A stretch of 64,000 bases of DNA from Thalassia testudinum. Taxonomy: Eukaryota > Streptophyta > Magnoliopsida > Alismatales > Hydrocharitaceae. Made by a program: the position numbers and the translations under genes. The notes under the pieces were generated by a model that saw only the letters and a list, made by a program, of their open reading frames with translations, was not told the DNA's origin and searched no databases. How positions within the stretch are numbered: the first letter of the stretch is position 1; every line of letters begins with the position of its first letter. This document shows positions 29,400 to 41,569 of the stretch, one piece after another. The DNA lies in assembly GCA_037157565.1 (NCBI GenBank), contig JAZHRO010000063.1, positions 153,004,501 through 153,068,500 on the forward strand, given 5' to 3'.

Positions 29400-32300
29400 A
29401 TGTTTGGGAGGAGGTCACAAAACCCTGAACTATTTGAATTGATTGATAAATCTAGAAGACAAGTCGAATCGTCCTCCTCCTCCACAAACATGGCTGCATG
29501 CCCACCCCCAAATCCCGAGGGAGGAAACCGCCCTCAGAATCCACCAGGTGGTGGAGCCGTAGATCCCATAACCCGCCTCCAAGCCCAAATGGAAATGTAT
29601 AATGAGCAAATCGAAGCCATTCGGGAAACATTGGAGGAAATGCAGAACCCTCCCGAACGGGAGGAGCCTAGGTCTCTTAGCTCTTATCAGAATCCCGCTG
29701 CTACAGAGACCATAGGACAAATTCAGCTCCCCATGGGCGGGGACGACTTTGAATTAAAACCAAACATAATTGACCTAATCAATTTTCACTTTCATGGTCT
29801 TGCAAGTGAAGACCCATTTCTCCACTTGGAAGACCTAACCCGACTTGCTGAAACCGTTAAACCAAGAAATGTCGGGTTATCTATAGTTCTCATGAAGATG
29901 TTCCCGTTTTCATTGCGGGATAAAGCATCACAATGGTTACGCACCCTTGGGAGAACCATCCATTCTTGGGAAGAGATGAGAACAGCGTTTCTCAAGAAGT
30001 TCTTCCCAATCGGGTGGACCAATGCGCTTCGCCGTGCTATCACTTCATTTACACAACAAAACGGCGAACAATTTCATGAGGCATGGGAGAGGTATAACGA
30101 CCTTCTCAGGAAGTGTCCGCACCACGGTCTGCCTAAGTGGCATATAGCCCAGATTTTCTACTATGGGCTAAATGAGACTTTGAAGCAAATTGCAGACGCT
30201 TCCTGCGGAGGGAACTTTATGAATAAAGATGAGAATGGAGCATTCGAACTGTTTGAAAATATGAGTGAAAACTCGATGAACAATGCTTCCATTGTCGCCT
30301 TTAATCGTACCAGCCAGCCCCGAAATGTCCACGAAGTTGACACGGGACCCTCCCATTCATCCACTGATCTAAGCCTTATTGCACAAAAACTGGATGAAGT
30401 CTCCGTCGTGCACAAGAAGCTGGACGAGCTTCTGTCCAACCCCGCCCGATCTATGGCAAACACCACCTCTTCACCACTTCGTCACAATCCAAGTTCTTCT
30501 AATACCAGGCTTATCCTGAGAAACCCCGTTAGACCTTCCTTACCGAGTGTCGCACCAAGTGACTCGGTAAGTCATGTGGAACTGGCTTCTGCGAGCCAGT
30601 ATTTCGACACGGAGGACCAAGCCTCCATGTGCTCGGACGCATATCTACATGCGGATGCATCTTCTGGCATAGAAGACGCTTGCGCCCTGGGGAACAACCC
30701 GTTCTCTGCCACTTATAACCCAGGATGGCGTAATCATCCGAACTTCGCATGGTCCAACAACCCGCAGCGCCAAAACCCCGCGGGTGGACCAATGCGACCG
30801 TCCGCACCCGTCATCCCAAGGGTCCAGTTTAATCCTATGGCAAATCCGCCATCAGGCCCTTGCGTACCACAAACTGAACATGCATCAAGCCCTCTTGACA
30901 AATTGATGCGAATGATGACGGAAATGTCAAAGCGCCATGAAGAGAACATGACCTCTCTTCAGCACCAATTGGCGCAGCAGAACGCCGAGATCAGTCAACT
31001 ACGCATGGCGACTCGATCTCAGGGCACTCTTCCCGCCCAACCTGTTCCAAACCCACGAAATTTCGTACCCCGTGGTTCTCAACCACAGGTACGACCTTCT
31101 CAGGGACAGGTTAATCAAGTTCTGCAAGCTCCAAGCATTCCACCAGGATTTCAGGCTAATCCTGCTGCAGCACCACACTCTTATGTCCCCATTGCAAACC
31201 CTCCTCCACCGTATGATCCCACTGGACCCGCATCGTCCAATGCTATCACTACGAGGAGCGGTAAGCAGACCGTCGATCCGCCTCGACCTGATCCTGGCCC
31301 GTCTTCTTCTTCGCCCTCTCATTCAGGATGCATACCGCATTCGCGAGAGGATGATGCACCAAAACTTGTGCCAGAATCAGTCCCATTCCTTGAGGCTCTA
31401 CTAAGGGAGCCAAAAGGCAAAAAGAAAAATACGCAGGCCTTTGACAACCTACGTAATTTGTTCAGGGATGTAGAAATCAAGGTACCCCTGCTCGAGGCAA
31501 TCGACCACATACCTACTGTCGCTCAATTTTTCAAAGACTACACAACACCCAGGCAACAGTCAAAGAAGACTAAGAATCCGGTGGTTCTCTCGCCTCATGC
31601 GAGTTGTGCTATACTGTCAAACTTACCACCGAAGCAGAAAGATCCGGGCACACCACTAATTTCCTGTAGCATCCAAGGCTGCAGTTTTAACCGTGCCCTG
31701 CTTGATCTAGGATCTTCCATCAATCTCATACCGACCATCATGCTCGAAAAATTTTCCTTGGGAAATCTGAAACCCACCCCCGTCATGTTACAGTTGGTAG
31801 ATCGTTGTGTCAAAATCCCGAAGGGTGTGGTGGAAGACGTGGTGGTTGTGGTCAACAGTCTCTGTTTTCCTGTTGACTTTCTTGTTTTAGATATGGAAGT
31901 TCCTAGTTCACTTTCTGATTGTCCGATCATCCTCGGTCGACCTTTCTTGGCCACAGCCCGCGCCCACATCGACTGCGAGTCAGGCTGTATTGAGATTGCC
32001 GTTGGATCTGAGAAGCTCAAGCTTAACATATTCAAGGCAGCCAAGAACTTTGATTGCGATTGCATTGAGGATGACACGTCTGACGAGGACATGGCCGTCA
32101 GCGCGTGTATCGGACTAATTGGGACCTATTCGGACTGCTGCGGATTACCTATAAACACTGATAACTGCCTAACCAACACATACTGTGACGTTCCCCAATC
32201 CCTCCCTTGTCCAGTACCTTCTCCTGGCCAGACTTCTGACGAGGTTTTCTCCGCTTCCCATACCTCGTGGTCTGAGTCATATCCCGGCTACTCACTGTCG

Positions 32301-32645
32301 GTCCACACTCATGAAGACCGAATTGCCCTTTCTTCCCCGCCAAATCAGGCGGATTTACAAATCCACACTGGGACCTTGAGCCCATATACTTCTCACTGGG
32401 GCTATTCATTTTTGGATCCATCTATCCAAGAAGCCCCTCTTCTTGGCCAATCTGAAGGCCAGTTTCTTCCTCCTAACTTGTTCTCCTACCCGTCTGGGAC
32501 ACTCTCGTCCCAAGAAATGCCAGATCCTTCCCCATCCACTCCTGAGCTAAAAGTGCTGCCTAATACACTCAAGTATATTTTCCTGGGACCAAATGAAACG
32601 CTCCCTGTAATCATCAGTTCAAAATTAACCATGGAGCAGGAGTGA
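29400..32645 (+). CDS. E5 gag and protease (1081 codons)
   Basis: Begins MFGRRSQNPE. A Retrotrans_gag domain lies at about residues 125-290 (FHGLASEDPFLH; FLKKFFPIGWTNALRR; LRKCPHHGLPKWH). A Pro/Gln/Asn-rich middle with a predicted coiled coil at about 500-540 follows, then TRSGK near 620 and the protease at about 740-870 with LLDLGSSINLIP and IILGRPFLATARA. There is no zinc knuckle. Gag would build the particle and the protease would cut it. The frame stops at TGA 32643-32645, exactly where E2B and the conserved reading continue into RT in the same frame, so this TGA is probably a mutated Arg codon. Between protease and RT there is an unusually long Ser/Pro-rich linker (about residues 900-1040) absent from E2B. 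Confidence 0.9.
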   Translation: MFGRRSQNPELFELIDKSRRQVESSSSSTNMAACPPPNPEGGNRPQNPPGGGAVDPITRLQAQMEMYNEQIEAIRETLEEMQNPPEREEPRSLSSYQNPAATETIGQIQLPMGGDDFELKPNIIDLINFHFHGLASEDPFLHLEDLTRLAETVKPRNVGLSIVLMKMFPFSLRDKASQWLRTLGRTIHSWEEMRTAFLKKFFPIGWTNALRRAITSFTQQNGEQFHEAWERYNDLLRKCPHHGLPKWHIAQIFYYGLNETLKQIADASCGGNFMNKDENGAFELFENMSENSMNNASIVAFNRTSQPRNVHEVDTGPSHSSTDLSLIAQKLDEVSVVHKKLDELLSNPARSMANTTSSPLRHNPSSSNTRLILRNPVRPSLPSVAPSDSVSHVELASASQYFDTEDQASMCSDAYLHADASSGIEDACALGNNPFSATYNPGWRNHPNFAWSNNPQRQNPAGGPMRPSAPVIPRVQFNPMANPPSGPCVPQTEHASSPLDKLMRMMTEMSKRHEENMTSLQHQLAQQNAEISQLRMATRSQGTLPAQPVPNPRNFVPRGSQPQVRPSQGQVNQVLQAPSIPPGFQANPAAAPHSYVPIANPPPPYDPTGPASSNAITTRSGKQTVDPPRPDPGPSSSSPSHSGCIPHSREDDAPKLVPESVPFLEALLREPKGKKKNTQAFDNLRNLFRDVEIKVPLLEAIDHIPTVAQFFKDYTTPRQQSKKTKNPVVLSPHASCAILSNLPPKQKDPGTPLISCSIQGCSFNRALLDLGSSINLIPTIMLEKFSLGNLKPTPVMLQLVDRCVKIPKGVVEDVVVVVNSLCFPVDFLVLDMEVPSSLSDCPIILGRPFLATARAHIDCESGCIEIAVGSEKLKLNIFKAAKNFDCDCIEDDTSDEDMAVSACIGLIGTYSDCCGLPINTDNCLTNTYCDVPQSLPCPVPSPGQTSDEVFSASHTSWSESYPGYSLSVHTHEDRIALSSPPNQADLQIHTGTLSPYTSHWGYSFLDPSIQEAPLLGQSEGQFLPPNLFSYPSGTLSSQEMPDPSPSTPELKVLPNTLKYIFLGPNETLPVIISSKLTMEQE

Positions 32646-33650
32646 AAACTAACTAAGGTCCTCCTAGAACACAAGGCAGCTATTGGATGGTCTTTATCAA
32701 ACTTATCTGGTATTAGCCCCTCCTACTGCACTCATCGTATATATACGGAGGAGGAGGCTCGACCTTCTCGCGAGATGCAGCGACGTCTCAACCCTAACAT
32801 GCGGGAGGTTGTTAAGAATGAAATCATTAAGTGGCTGGATGCGGGTATAATCTACCCGATCAGCGATAGCCCCTGGGTGAGTCCGATTCACGTTGTGCCC
32901 AAAAAGGCAGGACTCACCATCCGTGTCAATGACAGGGGCGAATCCATCCCTACACGCACTCCTACATCTTGGAGAGTGTGTGTAGATTATAGGAAACTCA
33001 ATGCTGTAACCAAGAAAGATCACTTCCCTCTACCATTTATTGACCAAATCCTGGAGCGGTTAGCGGGAAATAAATTTTTCTGCTTCCTGGATGGATTCTC
33101 AGGATATAACTAGGTGGCAATAGACCCCCAAGACCAAGAGAAAACCACTTTTACCTGCCCTTTCGGCACCTTCACCTTTAGAAGGATGCCGTTCAGACTT
33201 TGTAACGCGCCAGCAACTTTCCAGAGATGCATGCTGGCGATATTTCATGACATGGTTGGTGACTTTCTCGAGGTCTTCATGGATGACTTTTCAGTCTTTG
33301 GACCATCTTTCGACGAATGTCTTGCCAACCTAACTCGCATCCTTAGGAGATGTATTGATGTAAACCTCGTGCTTTCCTGGGAAAAAAGTCATTTTATGGT
33401 GCACGAGGGAATTGTTCTTGGACATATCATCTCCAATAGGGCTATCGAGGTTGACAGAGCTAAGCTCGATGTCATTGCTGATTTACTTGTGCCTGGTTCT
33501 GTCAAACAAATCCGCTCCTTCTTGGGACACGTCGGTTTCTATAGGAGATTCATCAAAGACTTCTCCAAAATTTCTCGACCCTTAACTCATCTCCTATCAA
33601 CCGACGTGCCCTTCGACATGGGCCCTGACTGTATACAAGCATTCACGCAG
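32646..33650 (+). pseudogene. E5 reverse transcriptase
   Basis: Continues in the gag frame: GISPSYCTHRIYTEE, LDAGIIYPISDS, FPLPFIDQILERL, FLDGFSGYN, then TAG at 33111-33113 where Gln is expected, then the polymerase core with FMDDFSVFG (near 33280). The otherwise fixed MPFG is MPFR here. The TAG and the upstream TGA are each one C-to-T change from a sense codon. Confidence 0.9.
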
Positions 33651-35440
33651 CTGCGTAATGCTGTCACCAAGGCCCCTGTTCTCCAGCCACCTGATTGGTC
33701 CCTCGACTTTGAACTTATGTGTGACGCTTCAGACCTTGCAGTCGGAGCCATCCTGGGACAAAGACGCGATAGACACCCCTTCGTGGTATACTACGCCAGT
33801 AAGACGTTGGACGAGGCCCAGCGTAATTATACTACCACTGAAAAGGAACTACTGGTGGTTGTCTTTGGGCTGGAGAAATTCCGCTCTTACCTTCTGGGCT
33901 CTCACGTTATTGTTTTCACTGATCATGCGGCCATTCGCCATCTCATGCACAAGAAGGATGCCAAGCCTAGACTGATTCGTTGGATCCTTCTGCTCCAGGA
34001 ATTTGACATTGAGATTCGTGATAAGGTCGGAGCCCAGAATGTTGTGGCTGATCACCTTTCTAGACTGGACCCTGACCATATTGGACTTACTCTGCCAATT
34101 AATGAAATTTTTCCTGATGAGCACCTATTGGCAATAAATGTGGCAAGTGGACCGTGGTATGCCGACATTGCCAATTACCTTGTTTCTGGATCTCTTCCAC
34201 GTGGCTGGCGTAAAAACCAGCGCGAGCATCTCATGGCAGAAGCAAAGTATTATTTCTGGGATAATCCACTTCTTTTTCGGATAGGTGCTGATCAAATCAT
34301 CCGTCGCTGTATTCCTGACAGTGAGTTCCCCAGTGTGCTATCCTTCTGCCACGATCAGGCCTGTGGAGGCCATTTCTCTGGGAGGAAAACTGTAGCCAAG
34401 GTGTTGCAGTGCGGTTTCTTTTGGCCCTCCCTTCACCAGGACGCACACACTTATGCCAAGCATTGCACTAGGTGCCAGTCATTAGGGTCAATGGCACGTC
34501 GTGACATGATGCCCTTGCAACACATCCTAGCTGCGGAAATCTTCGACATCTGGGGAATTGACTTCATGGGTCCCTTTCCTCCATCCAACGGCTTCGAATT
34601 CATCCTCGTGGCCGTCGACTATGTTTCGAAATGGATCGAGGCTATTCTCGCGCGCCGTGCTGACCATGTTATCTCCACCCGATTCGTCAAGGACCATATG
34701 TTTGCACGCTTTGGGATCCCTCGGGCCATTATCTCGGATGGAGGAAGCCACTTTACCCATGTTTCTTTTCGGGCACTTCTGAGGAGGTACAGAGTCCACC
34801 ATCGTATCGCATCCCCGTATCATCCTCAGACGAACGGCCAGGCGGAAGTGTCGAACCGGCAAATCAAGCAGATTCTCCAAAAAACGGTTCGGTCTGACCG
34901 TAAGGATTGGTCCGACAAGCTGACTGACGCACTTTGGGCGTATCGGACCGCCTTCAAGGCTCCCCTTGGTATGTCTCCATATAGAATCGTTTACGGGAAG
35001 CCTTGTCATTTGCCTGTGGAGTTGGAGCACCGCGCTTATTGGGCAGTTCGCCAATGTAACCTCGACCCAGACTTGTGTGAACGAGAAAGAAAACTCCAAC
35101 TCCAAGAGCTGGAAGAGCTCCGTCGTGAAGCCTATGGTTCTGCTCTAACCTTTAAACAGCGCACTAAGGCTTTCACGACAGCCATGTTCGGCGGAAGGAA
35201 TTTGAGCCATCTCAGCAAGTTTGGCTCTATAATGCCCGACTCAAATTCTTTCTTGGGAAATTGAAGTCCAAATGGACCGGTCCTTTCCTGGTCTCAAGAC
35301 CATTCCCCAATGGGGCCGTCGAGATCAAAGATCCCAAATCTGGGCGTAAATTTACGGTCAACGGGCAGCGTTTGAAACCCTATCTGACTCATGAACCTGC
35401 CCCCGTTGGAGAAACCGTTGCCCTGCTAGAGGGTAACTAA
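33651..35440 (+). pseudogene. E5 RNase H and integrase
   Basis: RNase H ([36 protein letters not shown]), then integrase with [13 protein letters not shown] and CTRCQ. The DDE core is complete: GIDFMG, SDGGSHF, GQAEVS. The frame is open to about 35173, where one base is missing after AAGGCTTTC; it continues in the next frame (VWLYNARLK, then KSKWTGPF) to TAA at 35438-35440. Loss of that one base removes only the last part of the integrase C-terminus. Confidence 0.9.
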
Positions 35441-36752
35441 TTCTTTGCCTCATTCTGAGTCCAGCTGGGGACGTTAAATTCAGCGCTTGTTGGGAGGCAC
35501 CCTAACAGCACTCACCATCCACCATCACTTTGCACGCCTCTATCGCGATCACTTCACAACCCACCATCCACCCACCCTACCACCCTGATCCATACCCTGC
35601 ACTTCAGCTCTCGCTACTCGATCTTTCGTCCTTTCTCTACCCTTCCCTGCATGCATATGAGGACATAGCATTGTTTAGCATGGGGGGGTGGATAGGCATC
35701 CTTAGGATCTGGGTATTTTAGGGTATCATGCAGTTTCTATATATACATAAAAAAAAAAAACAGAGAGCGAAAATTGTCTTTAGTAATGATCTAAAGCTGA
35801 AACAAAAAAATACAATAAATGTTTATGGATATTCAACCTCTGTTTTGAAGAATTTCCAGTCCACAAAAGCTTGATTCGCTCAGGCTCGGCTTAATTCACT
35901 TAAAGCATTGACAAAATAGATCAAGATCTCTCCTAACTAAGGATGTATTCTTGTACCTGAGACACAAGTACAAGATCCGTTGGTTTACTTTTACTTGAGA
36001 GCTTAAGTAAATGTGGTTCACACTACACATATCAGGAAAGGCCAGGTGAACATAAGATCCAACCCTAGTGTTCATTAGGGAAGGTGGAGTCCTTACCTGT
36101 GCGCGCAGGTAGACTTTTTATCCTAGGCTTTAGTCTTGTGTTTAGGAGTGACTCTTTCCACCAAAAAGAAACTCTCCCACCAAAAAGAAAAAAGTGTGCT
36201 CCTTCTGAATGTGTTGTAAGAGATATATTGACACGTGTTTCAAAAAAAAAAAAAAAAGCAAAAGAGTCAGCATATCTCATAAATGTCTATAAAGTCTTTG
36301 CCCTACAGGAAGTTCGTCAGGGCAGGTTACAAATCCGTTGTTTTCCTGTGAGCAAAAAACAAAAAAAAATCAGAAAATGGGAGTTGAGTTTTCCGTCATC
36401 ATCTTAAGGGTCAATCCGAAGACATGAGCTGAAATTGGGACCAACCTGTGCTTAAAAATTCGTGAAACCCTGGGATTGAGTCTTAATGTTCATCTGGTCG
36501 GTCTTGATCCTTCACTATGCACAAACCATAACCTCTTGAGCTCTCGAGTATGGCAAAAACCTCCTGGGTCCTGGAAATCGTACTTAAGGTTTAAATATCA
36601 AGAGTCCTGGTTAGTTGAGAGATGATCTATGTCATGTGAGACTTAAAGTACTGGTAGTCTTCTTTACAATTGGTTCTCACAATATTCGATAATAAACACA
36701 CCTATATCAGCTCAGAAGAAAATCTTCAGCTTAAGATCATTTCTAAATACTA
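35441..36752 (+). other. E5 3' untranslated region
   Basis: No gene. A stem TGTTGGG/CCCTAACA around AGGCA (35488-35507, one G-U pair) follows the stop. A second polypurine-like box (GAGGACATAGCATT, then TTAGCATGGGGGGG) lies at 35655-35688. The palindrome and tandem CGAAGTG units of E2/E3/E7 are absent. Confidence 0.7.
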
Positions 36753-36791
36753 TTTTGCTAGGGACTAGCAAAAGATAGGCATGGGAGTATA
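36753..36791 (+). promoter_or_regulatory. E5 pre-LTR hairpin and polypurine tract
   Basis: TTTTGCTAG (36753-36761) and CTAGCAAAA (36765-36773) form a perfect nine-pair stem around GGA, followed by ATAGGCATGGGAGTATA and the LTR start at 36792. Confidence 0.88.
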
Positions 36792-39114
36792 TGTTTGCAC
36801 CTCAAAACATGCCTGTAATAACGCCTTCTTGTGCTATTTTCTAGCATTAACATTTCATAATAGGATCCTGTAATCGCATTTGTAAAAACGCTTGCATGCA
36901 TGCATTTAATCAAGAGAAGTAGAGGAGTGAAACAATGGCTTACATAGTTACATTTTATCCCAAGTGCCTCCTTGCAAATTCCACCACTTTTTATTTTTTT
37001 CTCTCTTGATTTCTTCTTTTCTTCTTCCCACGGCTGCACTTCTTCCCGTAGCAGCTGCAAGCATTTACTCCACGTCACTTCCCCCTGCCAACGCCGCTCC
37101 CTACAGCTGCAACTCCCACACCCTCTCCCTGCTGCAGCCGGCACTACACTCTCTCCTCTATAAGAAGCTGCAGCTTCATCCTCGCAACAGAGGCGGCTGC
37201 ACGAAACAAACCCGTAGCCATCTTCTCCACCGTCTTCCCCTCCCATACGTCGGCCCTCCGTCGAGGAGGCACCCGACGAGTAGGAGTACCCACTGTGGTG
37301 CACACCACCACAGTGGGGACACCACCGCCCAGCTCTTCGACGAGCCGGTGGGCGTGGTGTCGTCCTCGTTTCATTTTTTTCTCTCTTTAACGCCATTGCC
37401 GCCGCTCCAAGCTCCGAAGCTTGAAGCCGCGGCAGCAGCAACCACGCAGCAGCAGCAGCAGCAGGTCCTCCCCGCTCCTCCGCAACCGTCCCCGCAGCCG
37501 CTCACCGCCTCCGCGCGCGTCTGCAGGGCATTCCCCACCTCCGTCTCCGTTCTGTCCGCCTCGCAGTTGCACCCGTAGCCGCCGCCGCGCGCACTGCAGC
37601 GGCCGGCTACGGCCTCGCGTCGACCCCTGCCCTCCTCCGCGACCCTCCGCGACCACCTGCAGACCGCCTCCACGCTCGCTCCTCCGCGCCATCACCCGCT
37701 CGTCGACTTCGCGCACGCCTGCAGAACCCTACGCAAAGAAGGCGCGCCCGGACCCGCCGTTTCTAGACGTCCGCTGCCTTCTCCAGACGACGCGACTCCA
37801 GACGTCCGCCGCCTCGAGCAGACGTCTTACTCGCGCGTCCGCTCTCTCTCTCTTGCCTGCTCTCTCTCTCTGCTGATCTCTCCCGCCCGCTCCCGCTCTC
37901 TCTCACGTATTCTCCCTCTCTCTCTCTCTCTTTTTTACTCACTAACAGACACACACTCACAGCAATGCACACACACACACATTCACCGACACACACACAC
38001 CTATACCAACACATACACACACACTCACACACTTATAGTAACATATATATAAATATATATATACATACATACATATATATATATATATACATAGTATATC
38101 TATATAGTTATGTATACATACACATATATATAATATATATACATATATATATAATATATATATATATCTACTTATATATACATCTATATACTTATACATA
38201 TACTTATATATATATAGACATATATACTTATATACATATATATATATATACATATCTATATACATATATATATACATATATATCGTAATATATATATATA
38301 TACTTATATACATATATATACACATATATATCTATATATATATATCTATACATATATAACTATACATTTATATATATATATATAGATATATTTACTTATA
38401 TACATACATATGTACATATATTTTCATGTTATTTATTATACGCTGTATCGCAGGAATATCTGCACCAGTTGCTGATATTCCCTGATACACGCGTACAAAA
38501 AAAGCGTGGTCCCATACATCATCCATCCTCCATCCACACTCCACGCGGCACCTAGTCGTGTTGGTTGCGTCTCTCTAGACGTCGACTGACTCGACATAGT
38601 GCTACACTCCATCGCCACCTCCACCCCCACCCCTTTATATATATACTACATATATGTATATATATACATACTATATTTACTTTCTGTCTATTTGCTTTTC
38701 TGTTAGTAAAAAGATAAAAAAAATACATAAAAAAGAAAAGATAATCTTTGACTTGCAGGTACCTCTTCTTGCGAGTAGCAAAACTTGTTTTGAGACTCTG
38801 TTTGGCTAAAAGCCAAGGACACAATTTTGAGGGTGTGCCTCAAGAACAAGGATTACCATAAAAAAACCTAAATAAGAAAAACACCAAAAACACAATAAAC
38901 GAACGGAAGAGACGCGTTTTAAGGAAAACGTAGAAACTCGACTTTAACCCCACTTCCTTGTGTTCGACCCTGGGCTTGAAAGTGATAAGATAAAATCAAT
39001 TAGGCCAAGTTAAAAATTTTGTAAAGAGATGGTTAGGTCCAAATTAGGTTAACCACTATACACATTTCAACGATAAAAATATCATATTGACAACCTATTC
39101 GAGCCGACCCATCA
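36792..39114 (+). repeat. E5 3' LTR
   Basis: 2323 bases, matching 25820-28010 apart from a longer AT microsatellite (38041-38425) and scattered substitutions. The CCCACTGTGGTG hairpin (37289-37317) is perfect here, with 12 pairs around CACAC. Confidence 0.92.
38041..38425. repeat. AT-rich microsatellite in E5 3' LTR
   Basis: Expanded counterpart of 27061-27320; Tyr/Ile-rich ORFs over it are artefacts of the repeat. Confidence 0.9.
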
Positions 39115-39402
39115 CCCTTTGACTCAGATTCTAGTTCTGAGATACATTTCGATCTACTCCCTCAGCAACTTCCTGCTGAATTGTGGGACATGATAAATCA
39201 GCTGAATCAGCATCATGATCCCCCCTCTGATCAACCTCTATTTTCCATCACCACTCCACACTTTCTTATAGCTAGACTTTTTGGAGTAGGGGTGCACAAT
39301 CAGCTGGTTCACATCTCTGGACTACTGATTCTAGGAGCATATGAGCACATCTTTCTCTTAATCTTGACCGGCACCTATGCAAGAACTGATACATCTGATT
39401 GA
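39115..39402 (+). pseudogene. E1 ORF2, second part
   Basis: Continues the reading frame of 25541-25814 after E5: acidic DSDSSSE run, then a hydrophobic C-terminus (FLIARLFGVGVHNQLV...) ending in TGA 39400-39402. The hydrophobic end resembles 49491-49620 of the E3 ORF (both have a GVG/AIGIHxQL core), so E1 and E3 carry related proteins. Function unknown; a membrane or protein-contact role would be pure speculation. Confidence 0.65.
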
Positions 39403-39536
39403 GTTTTCACCCAGCTAGAGGCATTAAATTCAACATCTACCTCACATTCTACCATCACCTTATTCATAACCATTTTTATACATATCATATTTTTCTTTTA
39501 AGCATATTTCTCTTGCATATTGCATACTGTCAGGTT
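39403..39536 (+). other. E1 3' untranslated sequence left of the copia insertion
   Basis: Starts with CACCCAGCTAGAGGCATTAAATTC, trimmed to its core CAGCTAGAGGCATTAAA, the same post-stop word as CAGCTGGGGACGTTAAA in E5 and CAGCCGATGGCGTAAAA in E2B. It continues at 52683. Confidence 0.6.
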
Positions 39537-39541
39537 GGCCG

Positions 39542-41243
39542 TGTAATTTCCCACTAGGAGGGGGTGACGTAATAATTGCGGAAATAAATATAAACAATCT
39601 CACAAAATAGACAATCACACAAGTACACAAATATTTTTAGGTGGAAACCCAAACCGGGTGAAAACCACCACCTAACCCTCTCGAGTTAGGATTTTCTGAT
39701 CAACCAAGTTGATCAAAATCCACTAAATGAATCACTTTAAACGAGGGTGATTCAACCTCAAATACAACTATGCTACAAGTGCGAGGGTAGCGTTCCTCAA
39801 CCCCTTCTCTTCACGAGAAGGATTTTGTCCCTCGAAGGAGACGGGAATTCGCAAAGCGAATACCCAACCAAATAACAAAGACAAAATAACAAATAATCCT
39901 ATAGAGCCAACAAAGTAATCTTTAACCTAAGCTTCTATAGGAATTAGGAAACTCCCCTTTGCAAGGAGCGCGTCGAATCGATGATGCGGGTGCGTGAGCC
40001 ATGCGATGGCGCAACGTCTCTCTCATGAACTATGGCAGGAGAGCGGGTGCGCGAAGGCTTGATGCTCTCTAGATGAAGAATTAGAGCTTGGAGAGCAAGA
40101 GAGACACAAAATGGTTTGAAAGTGTATTGCAAGGTGTGTCTTGTGTATCTTAGGTGTATCTTTGTACGCAAGAGGTTCCCCTCTATTTATAGAGGCCTTA
40201 GGAAAGCTTTGGATGGCTTAGGAAAGGCTCCATAGCCGTTGGGTGTAAAGCCCAAGTGAATCAACTCGAAATCAGGAAGAATCATTGCACTGACAGGGTT
40301 ATCAGACGTCTAATTCTGGCATCAGACGTCTAGAAGACCACTTTAAGACGTCTGATTTCAAGGTCAGACGTCTAATTTCGGGCGGGTTCCTTCCTGACTT
40401 GAATCAGATCTAAACAGGGTTCTTGTGCAAGTCCATCAGACGACATATAGGATGTCTGGCACTATGTCTGGACGTCTGGAAACCTACTTTTTCGTGGGAA
40501 TGGATTTGCAACGGCTAAAAAATCTCTGAGAAGAGATTTTCGGGTCAGTCGAGGCGAAACGGTCAATTATCAGACGTCTGGAAGGGCTTAAGGACGTCTG
40601 ATAAGGCTCTAACGGTCATATCCTCGAGTGTTTGCTAAGAGAGCCAACGGTCCACTAATTAGACGTCTGCAAAAGTCATCAGACATCTCCTAAGACATCT
40701 GGTCTAATGTCTGGACATCTGATTTCATCAGACAGAACTAACTTGTCCAGCCTAACTGTTATCATACGTCTGAATCAACAGTCAGACGTCTTAAAACACT
40801 TTATCAGACGTCTGATTTGGGAATTAGACGTCTGGAAACTCTGTTTGAACCCTACATTGGTTTTCTAAGTTCTTTACAGAAAACCTAAGTATCCTATGGT
40901 TGTGCCGGTGTTCCTAGGACTACTGTTAGGGTACTTTGAGGCTCTTTAACATAATTTTCTAAGGAAATAAAGAGCAAGAAAATAAAGACAAAAGTACATG
41001 AAAGGAATAAAATGGAATTCTATCCTATTCTTCTTGTCCTTCCATCTTCAATCTATCGCTCCTCGCGAATCCCCTCTGTTCTCCATCAAGCTCCTCCAAT
41101 CCGTCCTGGATGCGAGCTCGAATTCCGTCTAAACACGTCTACATTTGCAATTGACCTGAAATCTAGGACTCCAAGTGCAAATGTTAAATAACACATGTTT
41201 TGTTATCATCAAAACAAATGATCGTGGTGCTCTAGCACCAACA
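39542..41243 (-). repeat. E4 3' LTR, with GACGTC palindrome array
   Basis: On the minus strand it starts TGTTGGTGCT-AG-AGCACCA (terminal hairpin) and ends ATTACA. Eleven exact GACGTC palindromes, mostly as CAGACGTCTGA, lie in about 530 bases (40303-40835), plus several variants one base off (GATGTC, GACATC). Palindrome clusters in LTRs are a known feature of Sireviruses. Confidence 0.9.
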
Positions 41244-41525
41244 ATCTCCCCCTTTTTGATGATGACAAAACCATAAATAAAAATGCAAAAAATCCTCCCC
41301 CTTTTTGACATTATCAAAAAGGTTTAATTGATTTCCTATAACTCCCCCTTAAAACATGCTCTTCTATAAATTTCTTTTAACAAAGGTAATGTCCTCCCCC
41401 CTTTTTTTTTTATAACAACAAGATAGCTATTATTTTTCTCCCCCTTTCTAAAGGAAATTTAGCTACCTTATATCTCCCCCTTAAAAATTGACAATTAGCT
41501 TATAATTTTTTTTACTCCCCCTATC
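41244..41525 (-). promoter_or_regulatory. E4 polypurine tract and repeated polypurine-like motifs
   Basis: On the minus strand AAAAAGGGGGAGAT (complement of 41244-41257) abuts the LTR. At least six further AAGGGGGAG-type tracts follow in under 300 bases, seen on the plus strand as repeated CTCCCCCTT. Repeated tracts before the 3' LTR are described for Sireviruses. Confidence 0.8.
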
Positions 41526-41569
41526 TAAATGCTTATGATAAAAGGATAGGGTAAAGGGTTTTACCTCAC

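Larger units (their letters stand above)
25820..39114 (+). mobile_element. E5: near-complete Athila (Ty3/gypsy) element
   Basis: 13.3 kb. LTRs 25820-28010 and 36792-39114, primer site 28020-28036, one gag-pol frame 29400-35440, polypurine tract just before 36792. Target duplication CCCTA (25815-25819) / CCCTT (39115-39119), one base changed. It interrupts the E1 acidic ORF. Only two in-frame stops and one single-base frameshift disable gag-pol, so it is younger or better preserved than E2. Confidence 0.92.

Noticed and set aside
40303..40835. Array of short palindromes considered as a CRISPR-like or satellite array
   Set aside because: Spacing is irregular, spacers are not uniform, and the array lies in an LTR of a eukaryotic retrotransposon.
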